Positions 1 through 9,325 of a DNA stretch of 64,000 bases are shown here, one piece after another. The notes under the pieces were generated by a model. It ran no database searches, was not told the origin of the DNA, and saw nothing but the letters and a program-made list of their open reading frames with translations. The position numbers and the translations under genes are program-made. Every line of letters begins with the position of its first letter. The stretch's first letter is position 1. The DNA is from Psychrobacter urativorans (GTDB taxonomy: Bacteria; Pseudomonadota; Gammaproteobacteria; Pseudomonadales; Moraxellaceae), in NCBI RefSeq assembly GCF_904846675.1, contig NZ_CAJHBT010000004.1, positions 88,834 to 152,833 of the forward strand. Direction: 5' to 3'.

Positions 1-2
1 GG

Positions 3-752
3 CAGCGCATCTGGCAAGGCTTCTTGACCACTGTTGGTACCAAGCAGTTCTTTCGACTCTTTGCGCCATGGGTCAAGTGGCTTGCGGTTTTAGCTGGTAT
101 TTGCCTGCTGATCGGTAGTGTCTGGGGTCTTGCCTTTGCGCCGCCCGATTATCTTCAAGGTAATAGCTATCGCATCATATTTATTCATGTACCAGCGGCG
201 AGCCTTGCCATCTCTATTTATTTTGCCCTTGCCGTACTGGGGGTGATTTATTTGGTATGGAAAATTAAGACTGCCAATCTGGTGGCGCAAGCGCTGGCCC
301 CGTTGGGGTTTTTATTGTGCGTGATTAGTCTGTTAACCGGTTCCATTTGGGCAAAACCAACCTGGGGCACTTACTGGGTTTGGGATGCGCGTTTAACGTC
401 GATGCTGATTTTAGCATTTTTATATGCGGGCGTTATGGCGCTATTTGTGGCCTTTGAACATACCGCCAATCGCGGAAAAGCAGCGGCTATTCTATGTATC
501 GTTGGTGCAGTGAACTTGCCTATTATTAAGTATTCCGTCCAGTGGTGGAATACTTTACACCAAGGTTCGACCTTTACTTTGACCGAAGCGCCAAAAATGT
601 CTGCCGATATGTGGATGCCGTTGCTACTTATGATTATTGGTGGCTATTTATTGGTGGCGACTTTAGCGATTTATCGTACTAATACGCTCATTTTGTATCG
701 CGATCAAGGTAAAGCTTGGGTAAAAGAATATATCCGTGGTCAAAATAAATAA
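3..752 (+). CDS. ccmC: Heme exporter protein CcmC (5' end probably cut by window)
   Basis: CcmC is the inner-membrane protein that presents heme to CcmE during cytochrome c maturation. The tryptophan-rich heme motif WGTYWVWD lies near residue 114 when counted from the TTG at 24, flanked by conserved histidines at about 55 and 179, with six hydrophobic segments. The motif NSYRIIFIHVP is also typical of the family. The frame is open to the left edge, reading QRIWQGF before the TTG at 24, so the true start is probably outside the window; TTG 24 is the only start candidate inside. ccmD follows after 51 bases on the same strand, as in ccmABCDE operons. Identification is firm; only the 5' end is uncertain. 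Confidence 0.95.
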   Translation, partial: QRIWQGFLTTVGTKQFFRLFAPWVKWLAVLAGICLLIGSVWGLAFAPPDYLQGNSYRIIFIHVPAASLAISIYFALAVLGVIYLVWKIKTANLVAQALAPLGFLLCVISLLTGSIWAKPTWGTYWVWDARLTSMLILAFLYAGVMALFVAFEHTANRGKAAAILCIVGAVNLPIIKYSVQWWNTLHQGSTFTLTEAPKMSADMWMPLLLMIIGGYLLVATLAIYRTNTLILYRDQGKAWVKEYIRGQNK

Positions 753-803
753 CTTTTGTCGAACCTTGTAGTATTTGGTAGAACACCATCCTGGGAGCAC
801 ACT

Positions 804-1016
804 ATGCAGCCTTATTTTTATAGCCTATCTGAATTTATCGCCATGGGTGATCATGGCGTTTTTGTGTGGTCATGCTGGGCGATTACGGTAGGCATGATAT
901 TTATTTTTATCTGGTATAGCCGCTACCAAAGACAAGCTCTTATTAGGCAGCTGACCATCCAACAAGCGCGGCAAGCACAGCGCGGCTCCAACATTAAAAA
1001 ACCATCCGCGTCATAA
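804..1016 (+). CDS. ccmD: Heme exporter protein CcmD
   Basis: This is a 70-residue single-pass membrane protein. It has the layout of CcmD: a short N-terminus with FIAMGDHGVFVWSCW, one transmembrane helix, then a basic cytoplasmic tail (RYQRQALIRQ). CcmD holds the CcmABC-CcmE complex together and helps release heme-loaded CcmE. I chose the ATG at 804 because GGGAG lies just upstream; the same frame could begin at a TTG at 756, but that adds residues the family does not have. It sits between ccmC and ccmE. A terminator-like hairpin follows before ccmE. Confidence 0.88.
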   Translation: MQPYFYSLSEFIAMGDHGVFVWSCWAITVGMIFIFIWYSRYQRQALIRQLTIQQARQAQRGSNIKKPSAS

Positions 1017-1187
1017 AACTATTATAAAATCATAACCTTAGCCATCAATACATTTTTTAGTCTCTATTCAAAATTTGTACTCATCAGTACGCTCAATGTG
1101 CAAAGAGCCTATTGAGGTGGATAAAAAATGCTACCATATAGCTATTAATAAGTAGTTATTAAAAGGACAACCTGTCTAATTTAGTAT

Positions 1188-1211
1188 AAAAAGGCCATCC
1201 TTAGCCTTTTT
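1188..1211 (+). terminator. Hairpin between ccmD and ccmE
   Basis: AAAAAGGC and GCCTTTTT form a perfect 8-base stem around an 8-base loop, with a T-rich 3' arm. It looks like a weak intrinsic terminator or attenuator inside what is usually one continuous ccm operon. The 236-base ccmD-ccmE spacer is also unusually long for this operon. Confidence 0.5.
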
Positions 1212-1252
1212 CTCTATTTTGTATAGCAATCACTCATTAATGAGGTAGTGGT

Positions 1253-1753
1253 ATGAACGCAGTTCGACGCAAAAAACTTATGTGGGTCTTTTTTACGCTT
1301 GCGGGGGCAGCGGTAGCGGTAGTGCTGGTTATTTATGCCATCGGGCAACAAACCGACTACTATTTTGATCCGACTGCTATTTCTCAGGGCGAAGCCCCAC
1401 AAGATAAACGTATTCGTGCCGGTGGTATGGTCGTTGCAGGCAGTGTTCAGCGCGCACCCGACAATCCGTTAAATGTCGAGTTTGCCATCACTGATTTTAA
1501 ATCGACAGTGCCGGTCACTTATCAGGGCATTCTGCCAGACTTATTTGCCGAAAACTCAGGCATTGTCGCTACTGGTAAAATGCAAGGCGAAACCTTTGTA
1601 GCCGGTGAAGTATTGGCCAAACATGATGAAAATTATATGCCACCGGAAGTTGCCAAATCATTAAAAGAAAACAACCGCCGCGGTTTAACCCCAGCATCTG
1701 AGCAATATAACCCTGCTGAACCGATTCAAGAAACTCAAACGCTACAGCAGTAA
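1253..1753 (+). CDS. ccmE: Periplasmic heme chaperone CcmE
   Basis: CcmE binds heme covalently through a histidine in the periplasm and passes it to the CcmF/H lyase. The protein has 166 residues: an N-terminal signal anchor (basic RRKK, then a helix to about residue 30), an OB-fold core, and the heme-attachment motif [12 protein letters not shown] with His124 and Tyr128. The C-terminal tail after residue 140 is polar. This is the usual family length. It is followed by a strong terminator and an unrelated opposing gene, so ccmF, ccmG and ccmH are not immediately downstream here. Function is established for the family. Confidence 0.95.
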   Translation: MNAVRRKKLMWVFFTLAGAAVAVVLVIYAIGQQTDYYFDPTAISQGEAPQDKRIRAGGMVVAGSVQRAPDNPLNVEFAITDFKSTVPVTYQGILPDLFAENSGIVATGKMQGETFVAGEVLAKHDENYMPPEVAKSLKENNRRGLTPASEQYNPAEPIQETQTLQQ

Positions 1754-1801
1754 TGCATTGATCATAAGATTTCAGTAATTAGCAGTTAACTGTAAACATA
1801 A

Positions 1802-1837
1802 AAAAGCCACCGATATGAATATCAGTGGCTTTTTTTA
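1802..1837. terminator. Bidirectional intrinsic terminator after ccmE
   Basis: AAAGCCAC-GATAT pairs with ATATC-GTGGCTTT, flanked by A and T runs on both sides. It can end ccmE (plus) and the converging aldo/keto reductase gene (minus). Confidence 0.85.
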
Positions 1838-1869
1838 TACTTAAAAATTGCTATCTGGCTTAAATAATA

Positions 1870-2718
1870 TTAGTCATCCCATTCAGGTGAATAGTCTGGA
1901 TGCTCAATTTTACGGCCATCACTGCGAGCGAGTTTGCCAATTTTTTGTAGCTCATCAGCCGTTAGCTTGACGTCAATAGCGTCTAAATTCCCTTGCAGAT
2001 GCTTAGGATTAGAAGTTTTTGGGATAGCAACACGATTCTTATCCGACAAAATCCATGCGAGTGACACTTGTGCTGGGGTAATGCCATGCTTCTCAGCAAT
2101 TTCCTTAATAAGCTCATTCTCAAACACATCACCACGCGCTAATGGCGAGTAGGCTTCCAATAAAATATGATGGTTGTTTAAAAAGGTCTGCAAAGTCTGT
2201 TGCTTAATAAACGGATGGAACTCAACTTGGTTGACCACAATTGGTACATCGGCATATTTTTCTGCTTCAACCAGGTGGGCGATATTAAAGTTAGACACCC
2301 CAATATGACGCGCCAGTCCTTGTTTTTGTAATTCACATAGCGCAGGAATAGTTTCAGATAATGGCACTTGATCGTCAGGCCAATGCAATAGCAGCAAGTC
2401 CACATAATCAGTATCAAGGTCTTTTAACGATTGCTTAGCAGCTTCATGCAGTTTTTCAGGCTGAAATTTTAAATCATCAGGAAAAATCTTAGTGGTCAAA
2501 AAGAATTTATCACGGGCGACACCAGATTGCTTAATACCTTCACCAACTTCTTTTTCATTACCATAGGCTTGAGCGGTGTCGATATGTTCATAGCCCATCT
2601 TTAAGCCTTGACTGACCACCTCAATACAATCTTGACCGGTTGATTGCCAAGTACCGAGGCCCAGCACAGGAATATTGGCTTGTCCGGCGGTACGAATATT
2701 ATAAGTCTTGGTGCTCAT
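1870..2718 (-). CDS. Aldo/keto reductase (DkgB-like)
   Basis: A 282-residue NADPH-dependent aldo/keto reductase of the short 2,5-diketo-gluconate reductase group, predicted cytosolic. The catalytic tetrad is visible: Asp47 and Tyr52 in HIDTAQAYGNE, Lys77 in TTKIF, and His112 in LLLHWP. The cofactor-binding region includes GVSNFN and VAIPKTSNPKHLQGN. Family members reduce methylglyoxal, diketogluconate or other aldehydes; the substrate here cannot be read from sequence. It stands alone between convergent ccmE and the met operon, and has its own upstream region. Confidence 0.9.
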   Translation of the reverse strand: MSTKTYNIRTAGQANIPVLGLGTWQSTGQDCIEVVSQGLKMGYEHIDTAQAYGNEKEVGEGIKQSGVARDKFFLTTKIFPDDLKFQPEKLHEAAKQSLKDLDTDYVDLLLLHWPDDQVPLSETIPALCELQKQGLARHIGVSNFNIAHLVEAEKYADVPIVVNQVEFHPFIKQQTLQTFLNNHHILLEAYSPLARGDVFENELIKEIAEKHGITPAQVSLAWILSDKNRVAIPKTSNPKHLQGNLDAIDVKLTADELQKIGKLARSDGRKIEHPDYSPEWDD

Positions 2719-2944
2719 ATGATTGTCCTTATTATTGGTATTTTAATTTGAATAGTCTATTTATCGGTTAGCTTATAGATAAAACCGATGTCGCATATAA
2801 TGCTAAGACTTGATTCGATCCATCCACTATAGAAAAAATTAGGACGAAGTGAAAGAGCAAGTGACGCTTTTCTACAAAGGGCACACAGGCTGTAACGTCA
2901 TTTTCAGTAAGTGCGGGGTGTATTAATCGTTAAATCTAGCTCAT

Positions 2945-2982
2945 AAAAAACGCCCATCACTCGTTGGCAATGGACGTTTTAA
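2945..2982 (-). terminator. Intrinsic terminator downstream of metQ
   Basis: AAACG-CCAT pairs with ATGG-CGTTT around a 12-base loop, with an A run on the plus strand that is the U tract for minus-strand transcription. It lies 50 bases past the metQ stop. The rest of the 314-base interval 2719-3032 should contain the promoter of the aldo/keto reductase; I see no other element there. Confidence 0.75.
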
Positions 2983-3032
2983 TACTCATTCTATCTCGAT
3001 ATTGTGATAGTTATTTGAGCATCCTGATTTAG

Positions 3033-4019
3033 CTACTGAGCAGCAGCCTCTACAGCAGGTGTAGTACTCGCGTTAGCATCGGTATCAGCAACAACGGTAT
3101 TAGAGTGAGCACCAAGCTCAGTATCAGCACTCCAGATTTTTGGAAATTTATAACCAGGGAAACTATCATGCGCATACTTTTTAAAGGCGTCTGAATTATA
3201 AGCTTCAGTCACGTCTTTCACCCATTTTTTGCCAGTATCAGCAGGTTTGACTGCTGACCAGTTCACATAAGCAAAGCTTGGTTCTTGGAACAGTGCTTCG
3301 GTGAGCTTAATGCCAGCATCAGTTGCATAGTTGCCATTAATAATAGCAAAGTCAACTTCATCACGAGCGCGTGGTAGCTGCGCCGCCTCTAACTCAACGA
3401 TTTTGATATCGTATTTGCTGTTATCAGCAATGTCGGATTTTGAAGCGGTTAATGGGTCGATATTATCTTTGAGAGTAATCCAGCCAAGCTCATTCATCAT
3501 TACTAAGGCACGCGCAAAGTTACTTGGATCATTAGGGGCAGAAACACTCATGCCTTTATACACTTCTGAAATCTTAGTCTTTTTGCCAGAATAGACGCCA
3601 AGAGGGGCAGTCGGCACTTGAAAAAGCTCTACCAAATCAAGATTATTTTCTTTTTTAAAGGTATCTAAATAAGGCTTATGCTGAAAGATATTAATGTCTA
3701 AATCGCCATCGGCCAATGCTAAGTTAGGGCGGACGTAGTCAGTAAAAGTCACCAGTTCAACCTCATAACCTTGGGCTTCGAGCGAGCTTTTGACTTGGTT
3801 ACGTACCATATCAGCAAAATCACCTTCGGTAGTACCGATAACAATTTTGCTATGATCAGGATCGATATCATTAGTTGCTGTTGTTTCAGTCCCTTCAGTA
3901 ACCGCCTCTTTGGTGGCTTCTGGCGCTGATGAGTTGCTACAGCCGACTAAGACTAAGCTTGATACGCCAACAGCGGCAAATGCGGTCGCCAACTGACGGC
4001 TGATATCTGTTAATTTCAT
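3033..4019 (-). CDS. metQ: Methionine ABC transporter substrate-binding lipoprotein MetQ
   Basis: This is a 328-residue NlpA-family lipoprotein. The signal peptide ends in the lipobox LVGC with Cys27, followed by an acidic Ser/Thr-rich linker to about residue 55. The binding domain starts at KIVIGTTEGDFADMV and includes DYVRPNLALADGDLDINIFQH and the family motif NDPSNFARAL. It captures D/L-methionine in the periplasm and delivers it to MetNI. It is the last gene of metN-metI-metQ on the minus strand, 215 bases after metI. The C-terminal 25 residues are Ala/Thr-rich and unlike the core family. Confidence 0.93.
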   Translation of the reverse strand: MKLTDISRQLATAFAAVGVSSLVLVGCSNSSAPEATKEAVTEGTETTATNDIDPDHSKIVIGTTEGDFADMVRNQVKSSLEAQGYEVELVTFTDYVRPNLALADGDLDINIFQHKPYLDTFKKENNLDLVELFQVPTAPLGVYSGKKTKISEVYKGMSVSAPNDPSNFARALVMMNELGWITLKDNIDPLTASKSDIADNSKYDIKIVELEAAQLPRARDEVDFAIINGNYATDAGIKLTEALFQEPSFAYVNWSAVKPADTGKKWVKDVTEAYNSDAFKKYAHDSFPGYKFPKIWSADTELGAHSNTVVADTDANASTTPAVEAAAQ

Positions 4020-4234
4020 GGAATGTCCTCAATAGTAAATAAGTTAGGTGCAAATAGGGTTAGCGTCGCCATTAAAAAAGCAACATGAGTCATGCTGCTA
4101 TATAAATTAGTGCTAAGTTAGTATTAAAAATAAACGTAGTCAGTTACAAAGTCAAGTTTTATACTCAGGATTAATAGGTGCCAAATCCTGAGTTTGATTC
4201 ATTAATAAAAATTAGCATTTAATTAAAAAGCCGT

Positions 4235-4921
4235 TTAGCGTTTATCTAAGCGCGTCGCTAATAAATTACCCCAGGCTTGAATAGCGATTACCATTATTGA
4301 TAGCATAATAACGATGAAAACCATGACCTCAGTTTGATAACGATAATAGCCGTAACGTATGGCCAAATCACCAAGACCACCGCCACCAATCATGCCAGCG
4401 GCGGCTGAAAAAGACAGCAAACTGATACATAAAATGGTTACCGAGGCTACCAGCCCAGAGCGCGCCTCGTTAAGTAGCACCTTAATAATAGTAAATGGGC
4501 GTGCACCCATAGACTCGGTCGCCTCAATGATACCGCGTGGTACTTCACGTAGATTTTGTTCTACCAAGCGGGCAAAATAAAACGACCCCGCAATCGCTAG
4601 TACCAAGGAGGCCGCTATAGGGCCGATGCCAGTACCAACGATAGCTTTCGTAAAGGGGCTCATCGCAATCATCAGAATCACAAACGGGAAGGCGCGCATA
4701 AAGTTGGTAATACCACCAAGCACCCCGTAGAGGGTTTTATTTTGTAAAAACTGCCGATCACTGGATAAGAATAAGAATATCCCAAACATGCCACCGATGA
4801 CAATGGCTACCGTGGTAGAAATACCTAACATCAAAAAAGTATCCACGAACGCTTGCCAAATCTCTTTGCGCAGCACCCACAACTTATCTATCGAGGCGGA
4901 TAATTCAGCGCCAGTTAACAT
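4235..4921 (-). CDS. metI: Methionine ABC transporter permease MetI
   Basis: A 228-residue integral membrane permease with five or six hydrophobic segments. The EAA coupling loop IIEATESMGARPFTIIKVLLNEARSG, broken here as EATESMGARP around residues 135-145, contacts the ATPase. It forms the methionine channel with MetN. The gene begins 19 bases after the metN stop, which indicates translational linkage in the metNIQ operon. Length is typical for the family. Confidence 0.94.
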   Translation of the reverse strand: MLTGAELSASIDKLWVLRKEIWQAFVDTFLMLGISTTVAIVIGGMFGIFLFLSSDRQFLQNKTLYGVLGGITNFMRAFPFVILMIAMSPFTKAIVGTGIGPIAASLVLAIAGSFYFARLVEQNLREVPRGIIEATESMGARPFTIIKVLLNEARSGLVASVTILCISLLSFSAAAGMIGGGGLGDLAIRYGYYRYQTEVMVFIVIMLSIMVIAIQAWGNLLATRLDKR

Positions 4922-4940
4922 GTGTATTTCTCCTGGCTGA

Positions 4941-5711
4941 TTAGTCTTCGTATACCAAACCTTGGCCGATAGGGGTGGTGGCTTGAATCAGACCATCGCG
5001 AATACCTGCGACCTCTAATAAATGCCCTTGGTGTAATAAGGCGGCGCGGTGACAGAGCCTGCGAATGACACTCATCTCATGGGTTACAATCACAATAGTA
5101 ACGCCCAGCTGTTCGTTGATATCACGCAGACAAGTCAGTAAACTGCGGGTGGTTGCAGGGTCAAGCGCACTGGTTGGCTCATCAGCCAGTAATACTTTAG
5201 GACTGGGTGCAATGGCGCGAGCAATGCCGACACGCTGCTTTTGCCCGCCTGACAGCTGTGCAGGATAATGGCCGGCGCGATCGATTAAATCAACAATCTC
5301 AAGACAGGCCATCACGCGCTTATGAATATCGCGATTAGGGTGACCAGAAACGGTCAAATTAAAAGCCACATTATCGAATACTGTACGATTGGACATCAGA
5401 TTAAATTGCTGAAAAATCATACCGATATTATGGCGGGCGATACGTAAGTCACGAGCAGAGAGTTTGGTTAAATCAACCCCATCAATGATGACCTGACCGC
5501 TATCAGGACGCTCAAGTAAATTAATCAGCCGGAGTAAGGTAGATTTTCCTGCGCCTGAATAGCCCATTAAGCCAAAAATTTCACCTTGCTGCACAGACAG
5601 CGACGTCGGCTCAACAGCAGTGAACCAATGCGGTTTGCCGTCTTTGCCTTTTATCGATCTATCGCTTAAAAAGCTTTTGGTCACATCATTTAGAACGATC
5701 ATGTCACTCAT
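4941..5711 (-). CDS. metN: Methionine ABC transporter ATPase MetN, short form without NIL domain
   Basis: The ABC ATPase motifs are all present: Walker A GYSGAGKST at 50-58, Q-loop Gln101, signature LSGGQ at 153-157, Walker B KVLLADEP at 172-179, and switch His211. It energises methionine import together with MetI and MetQ, encoded next to it. The protein is only 256 residues long. Classical MetN proteins run to about 340 and carry a C-terminal NIL/ACT domain that binds methionine and shuts the pump off. Here the sequence stops at GLVYED soon after the ATPase core, so that feedback domain is missing. Annotation as MetN rests on the metI and metQ neighbours. Confidence 0.92.
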   Translation of the reverse strand: MSDMIVLNDVTKSFLSDRSIKGKDGKPHWFTAVEPTSLSVQQGEIFGLMGYSGAGKSTLLRLINLLERPDSGQVIIDGVDLTKLSARDLRIARHNIGMIFQQFNLMSNRTVFDNVAFNLTVSGHPNRDIHKRVMACLEIVDLIDRAGHYPAQLSGGQKQRVGIARAIAPSPKVLLADEPTSALDPATTRSLLTCLRDINEQLGVTIVIVTHEMSVIRRLCHRAALLHQGHLLEVAGIRDGLIQATTPIGQGLVYED

Positions 5712-6087
5712 GGAATGCTCAAAATTTAATAAATGTTTTAGCGGTTATAAAAGTGCCGTAAGGTCAGCGCTGTTATTCACAGCGATCGACCGATAACACT
5801 ATAATAAGGGGCGGTAATATAGCATATTATGCAGCGTTTTGGATATGCGAATCCATGACTGGCTAATGCCGTTTAGTTGCATAAAAAGGGTGATTTTATT
5901 TGTGTGATGGCAAGTGAATTTTGTAAAAGTGCCAAAAAGGAGACCTTAAAAGAAGCCGCTAAAAGACATACTAAAAATAGGCTAAAAACAGTAGGCCATA
6001 TAGGAAGAGTAAGATAGGAGCGTAAGCCGTAAGAAAAATAAATACCGTTAAAAATATCAGTGTCCGCTATATGCGTTCAGCAGCAGC
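5712..6087. other. Intergenic interval upstream of metN
   Basis: 376 bases without a supportable gene. Close to metN there is a small hairpin (CGCTGT-GAATA-ACAGCG, 5766-5782) that could sit in the metN leader. I see no recognisable SAM riboswitch or MetJ-box array. The rest is the downstream region of the sensor kinase, with no convincing terminator. Confidence 0.4.
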
Positions 6088-8229
6088 TTAGCTGCGTCTG
6101 TTATGGTCACGATAATTATAATGAGGGTCGTGTTTTACAGGCAGCACGATTAAGAATCGGGTATGGCCGTTGATAGTGTCAGTAGTAATATGACCTTGGT
6201 GGGCGTTAACTATCTGTGTTACTAAAGATAAGCCCAGTCCCGAGCCTTTTTTCTTTTGTTGTAGACGCACAAACGGACTAAAAATCTCTTCACGTTTATC
6301 TTCTGGAATACCAGACCCTTCATCGATCACTGCTAAAACTGCATAGTTGGGTAGCAGACGCACAGGGTCGGGTTTAGATTTTTTTAAATGCTTTTTAAAT
6401 AAGCTCTCTTTACGCTGGGTAGTCGGTGCGTCATTATTATCAACGTCACTGCTATTTTTATTATTGGTATTAGTTTTGGTGTCAGCAGTTTTGCTCTTAT
6501 CTTCCGTATCTATCTCTTGTGTTTGTAATGTGACTTCAACTCGTTCCTGAGAATCAGGTACTGCTCGCCAGCTGACCTTTTTGATTTTGTCAGTTAAATC
6601 AGAGGTAAGTTTATTATAATTAGAAAATAGTGAATCAGCATTGAGAGCAGGAGTTCTAAATGAGAGTGACTCATCGTTCTCATTGTTTAATGGCGGGTGT
6701 TGGGCATTCAACAAATCTTTATCTTCAGCATCAGCAATTAAATCCATTGCTGATATATCAATAGTCATGCGACTATCAGCGTCACTGCTGTCATTAACCT
6801 CATCACTGTCATCAACAACAAGCGTCTCACCATTTCTATAAAGGGGCGGAGCCGGCAAGGTTATTGCCTGTTCTGTAGTGTTTGATTTGGGTTTACTGGT
6901 ATTTTGAGCGTTATTGTTAGACGGTATAGTGATGCGCTGACCTTGTTCATCAACCTCATAATGCTCGCTATCAACAAGCGACTCATCATAATGGTTATAA
7001 TCTGCACTATTATAATCCGCAAAACTGCGACAAACGACCGACTGTAATAGATAGTCCGGTACCGTATCGGCTTCCTCTTTAGTTTGCACGCCATAAAGTA
7101 GGACGGTAACCGGAGGCTCACCATGCAACATCGCATTATTCAGTAAATTGCGAATTAGATGGGTCAACATCAGCGGCTGACCTTCGATCGCGATATGCTC
7201 ACCGATTAAGGTCACCTCGGAGTAATGTTGACGCTCTTGATTGACCAAGTCATATATATCCATACGCTCAATTTGCTGCAGCACATGGCCGGCATCCAAG
7301 CGGCTGACCAGCAAAATACTTTCAACCAAATCATTCAGACCGGATAAATCGCGATTGATGGCTTCAGCACGTTTGTCGAATTTAGCCTTGGTATTTGTTG
7401 GCATGCTACCTGCCAGCATGTCCATCATCTCAATCTGCAGGCGAATGCGAGTAATGGGGGTACGCAGCTCGTGTGAGGCATGGGCTAACAGTAAGTTATT
7501 GGCCTCAATAAGATGTTCGATTTTTTGGGCGGCTTGGTTAAATCCGCGCGCCAGTAATGCAATCTCGTCATTACCCTGTGCATTAACCCTTACTGTAAAG
7601 TCACCGTCACCGAGCTGAGTCATTTGGTGGCTCATCTGATTGATACGCCAAGTCATTGAGCGCGCAATCCACCACAGTACGCCCGCCATAATAAGGAGGA
7701 GGAGTAGCGTACCGGTAAATAAGTTTAGGGCCGCAGATAGTACAGGCTTTTTTGGGGGTAGGCGTGACTCATACAGTAGTGTGTAGCCAGTACTGCTATA
7801 GACCTGTGCTTGTTGGGTAGGAGGAGTATCAGAGAAAGAAGGAAAAACCCGTGTTAATAAAGACGGCACTGCGGGCAGCACAGGCGACAAATCACTATTG
7901 TCCGTCTGCATCAGCAGTTGACCCTTACTATCATACAGACCCATTTTTGCTTGCAGTGATTCATCAAAAATATCGAAGCTTTTTTTGACTACTGCCAGCA
8001 TGAAGCGTGACTGTAGACGGTTACTCTTACTGACAGAAACATTTAGCTCATGTAAAAATGGATCGATTTGCCCCAAAATTTGGGTTGCAACCACCTCTGA
8101 GCGTATGCCGGCATCTTTATCATGGACAAGCTGAGTCAAGAGTACCATGGCTACCGCAAATAAGATAAGTGCCAGCATGACGCTGGCAAATAATCTAGCA
8201 AAGACGGAGTGAAAACCGAGCTGCTGCAT
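6088..8229 (-). CDS. Two-component sensor histidine kinase with split ATPase domain
   Basis: A 713-residue membrane sensor kinase. Transmembrane helices lie at about 11-33 and 168-188, with a periplasmic sensor between them. HAMP follows at about 188-240, then HisKA with the phospho-acceptor His253 in ASHELRTP. The N-box HLIRNLLNNAMLHG is at 357-370, but the G1 box DEGSGIP comes only at 636-642 and the G2 box GSGLGLSLV at 662-670. About 250 residues, rich in Asn, Asp and Ser, are therefore inserted inside the ATP-binding domain, where most kinases have 25-40. The gene follows a response regulator by 122 bases on the same strand and is its likely partner. The signal is unknown. Confidence 0.9.
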   Translation of the reverse strand: MQQLGFHSVFARLFASVMLALILFAVAMVLLTQLVHDKDAGIRSEVVATQILGQIDPFLHELNVSVSKSNRLQSRFMLAVVKKSFDIFDESLQAKMGLYDSKGQLLMQTDNSDLSPVLPAVPSLLTRVFPSFSDTPPTQQAQVYSSTGYTLLYESRLPPKKPVLSAALNLFTGTLLLLLIMAGVLWWIARSMTWRINQMSHQMTQLGDGDFTVRVNAQGNDEIALLARGFNQAAQKIEHLIEANNLLLAHASHELRTPITRIRLQIEMMDMLAGSMPTNTKAKFDKRAEAINRDLSGLNDLVESILLVSRLDAGHVLQQIERMDIYDLVNQERQHYSEVTLIGEHIAIEGQPLMLTHLIRNLLNNAMLHGEPPVTVLLYGVQTKEEADTVPDYLLQSVVCRSFADYNSADYNHYDESLVDSEHYEVDEQGQRITIPSNNNAQNTSKPKSNTTEQAITLPAPPLYRNGETLVVDDSDEVNDSSDADSRMTIDISAMDLIADAEDKDLLNAQHPPLNNENDESLSFRTPALNADSLFSNYNKLTSDLTDKIKKVSWRAVPDSQERVEVTLQTQEIDTEDKSKTADTKTNTNNKNSSDVDNNDAPTTQRKESLFKKHLKKSKPDPVRLLPNYAVLAVIDEGSGIPEDKREEIFSPFVRLQQKKKGSGLGLSLVTQIVNAHQGHITTDTINGHTRFLIVLPVKHDPHYNYRDHNRRS

Positions 8230-8351
8230 TACATGGTCTCAGGTATTAGATAATCAGTTATCATATGCTCAGAATGGATGATTCATAACCATTGGTATGC
8301 TTGCTATAACGACAGTTGCGTATCAATTTTATAGTTGATAGAAGTAGACTG

Positions 8352-9074
8352 CTAAACTTGGTCGGTCGCAAATTGATAACCCACACCACGCACAGTAATA
8401 ATACGTTTTGGCTGACGCGGATTGTCTTCGATCAACGCACGCAAACGTGAGATATGGACATCGATAGCGCGATCAATATTGTCCGAGCTGTCATCATTTG
8501 GCATCGCTTGCCATAACTGCTCACGATTGAGAACTTTGCCAGAATGAGTGGCAAAGTAATGCAGCAATTGGAACTGATGGGTGGTTAGGCGTACAGATTG
8601 TTCATCAATGGTTACTTCATGGCTGTCAGGGAACACGCTCAGACGACCAAAGGTCAAGCTGTCTGACTGACTGTCAGCTTGGTTAGGCTGCTCATGGCGA
8701 CGGATTACTGAGCGAATACGCGCGAGTAACTCGCGCGGCTCAAAAGGCTTAGAGATATAATCATCAGCGCCCATCTCTAATCCTAAAACGCGGTCTGTGG
8801 TGTCGCCCTTAGCCGTCAACATGATAATGGGGACTTTATTAGTAATATGGTTTTTATTGCCGCGAATCTTTTGGCAAACTTGCATGCCATCCATATCTGG
8901 CAGCATTAAGTCAAGCACGACCAAATCGATATCGCGCTCTTTGGTGTCCAAAATGTCCAACCCTTCTTGACCAAGGCCAGCATGATGCACGTCATAATAG
9001 TTCATGGTCAGATAATCACTGATCAATTCAGCTAAATCTGGATCATCTTCAATCAATAGAATCTGCTTACTCAT
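8352..9074 (-). CDS. OmpR/PhoB-family response regulator
   Basis: A 240-residue regulator: receiver domain at 1-120 with Asp10/Asp11, phospho-acceptor Asp55 in VVLDLMLPDMDG and the LTAKGD motif, then a winged-helix DNA-binding domain ending in RIITVRGVGYQF. I place the start at 9074 (MSKQILLIEDD) because AAAGGAC lies 6 bases upstream; a further ATG at 9095 has no ribosome site. It precedes the sensor kinase on the same strand, so the two form a two-component system. The regulated genes are not evident, although the lipoprotein adaptor gene upstream is an obvious candidate. RstA-like, but the subgroup is uncertain. Confidence 0.93.
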   Translation of the reverse strand: MSKQILLIEDDPDLAELISDYLTMNYYDVHHAGLGQEGLDILDTKERDIDLVVLDLMLPDMDGMQVCQKIRGNKNHITNKVPIIMLTAKGDTTDRVLGLEMGADDYISKPFEPRELLARIRSVIRRHEQPNQADSQSDSLTFGRLSVFPDSHEVTIDEQSVRLTTHQFQLLHYFATHSGKVLNREQLWQAMPNDDSSDNIDRAIDVHISRLRALIEDNPRQPKRIITVRGVGYQFATDQV

Positions 9075-9325
9075 GGGGTGTCCTTTAGTTATCATTATTA
9101 CTCATTTAAGATTTTAATTGGCATTATTGTTTAATTGAGCGTTATAAGCTATTTGAGCATTATAAAAACACTGCTAAAAGTACTATCAATTATAAGTCTT
9201 TTTAAGATATTTAATGCTTCAAGTTTTGATGGTTTAAGACAGTTCTTATTCTGCCTAACTATAGTAGTCGCAAACAAGACACCCTTTGTTAATATTTCTA
9301 CACAATGTAACGCACGTCCTATAAA

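Noticed and set aside
5712..6087. SAM riboswitch or MetJ operator before metN
   Set aside because: Only a small 6-base-stem hairpin is present; no conserved riboswitch core or repeated AGACGTCT-type boxes.
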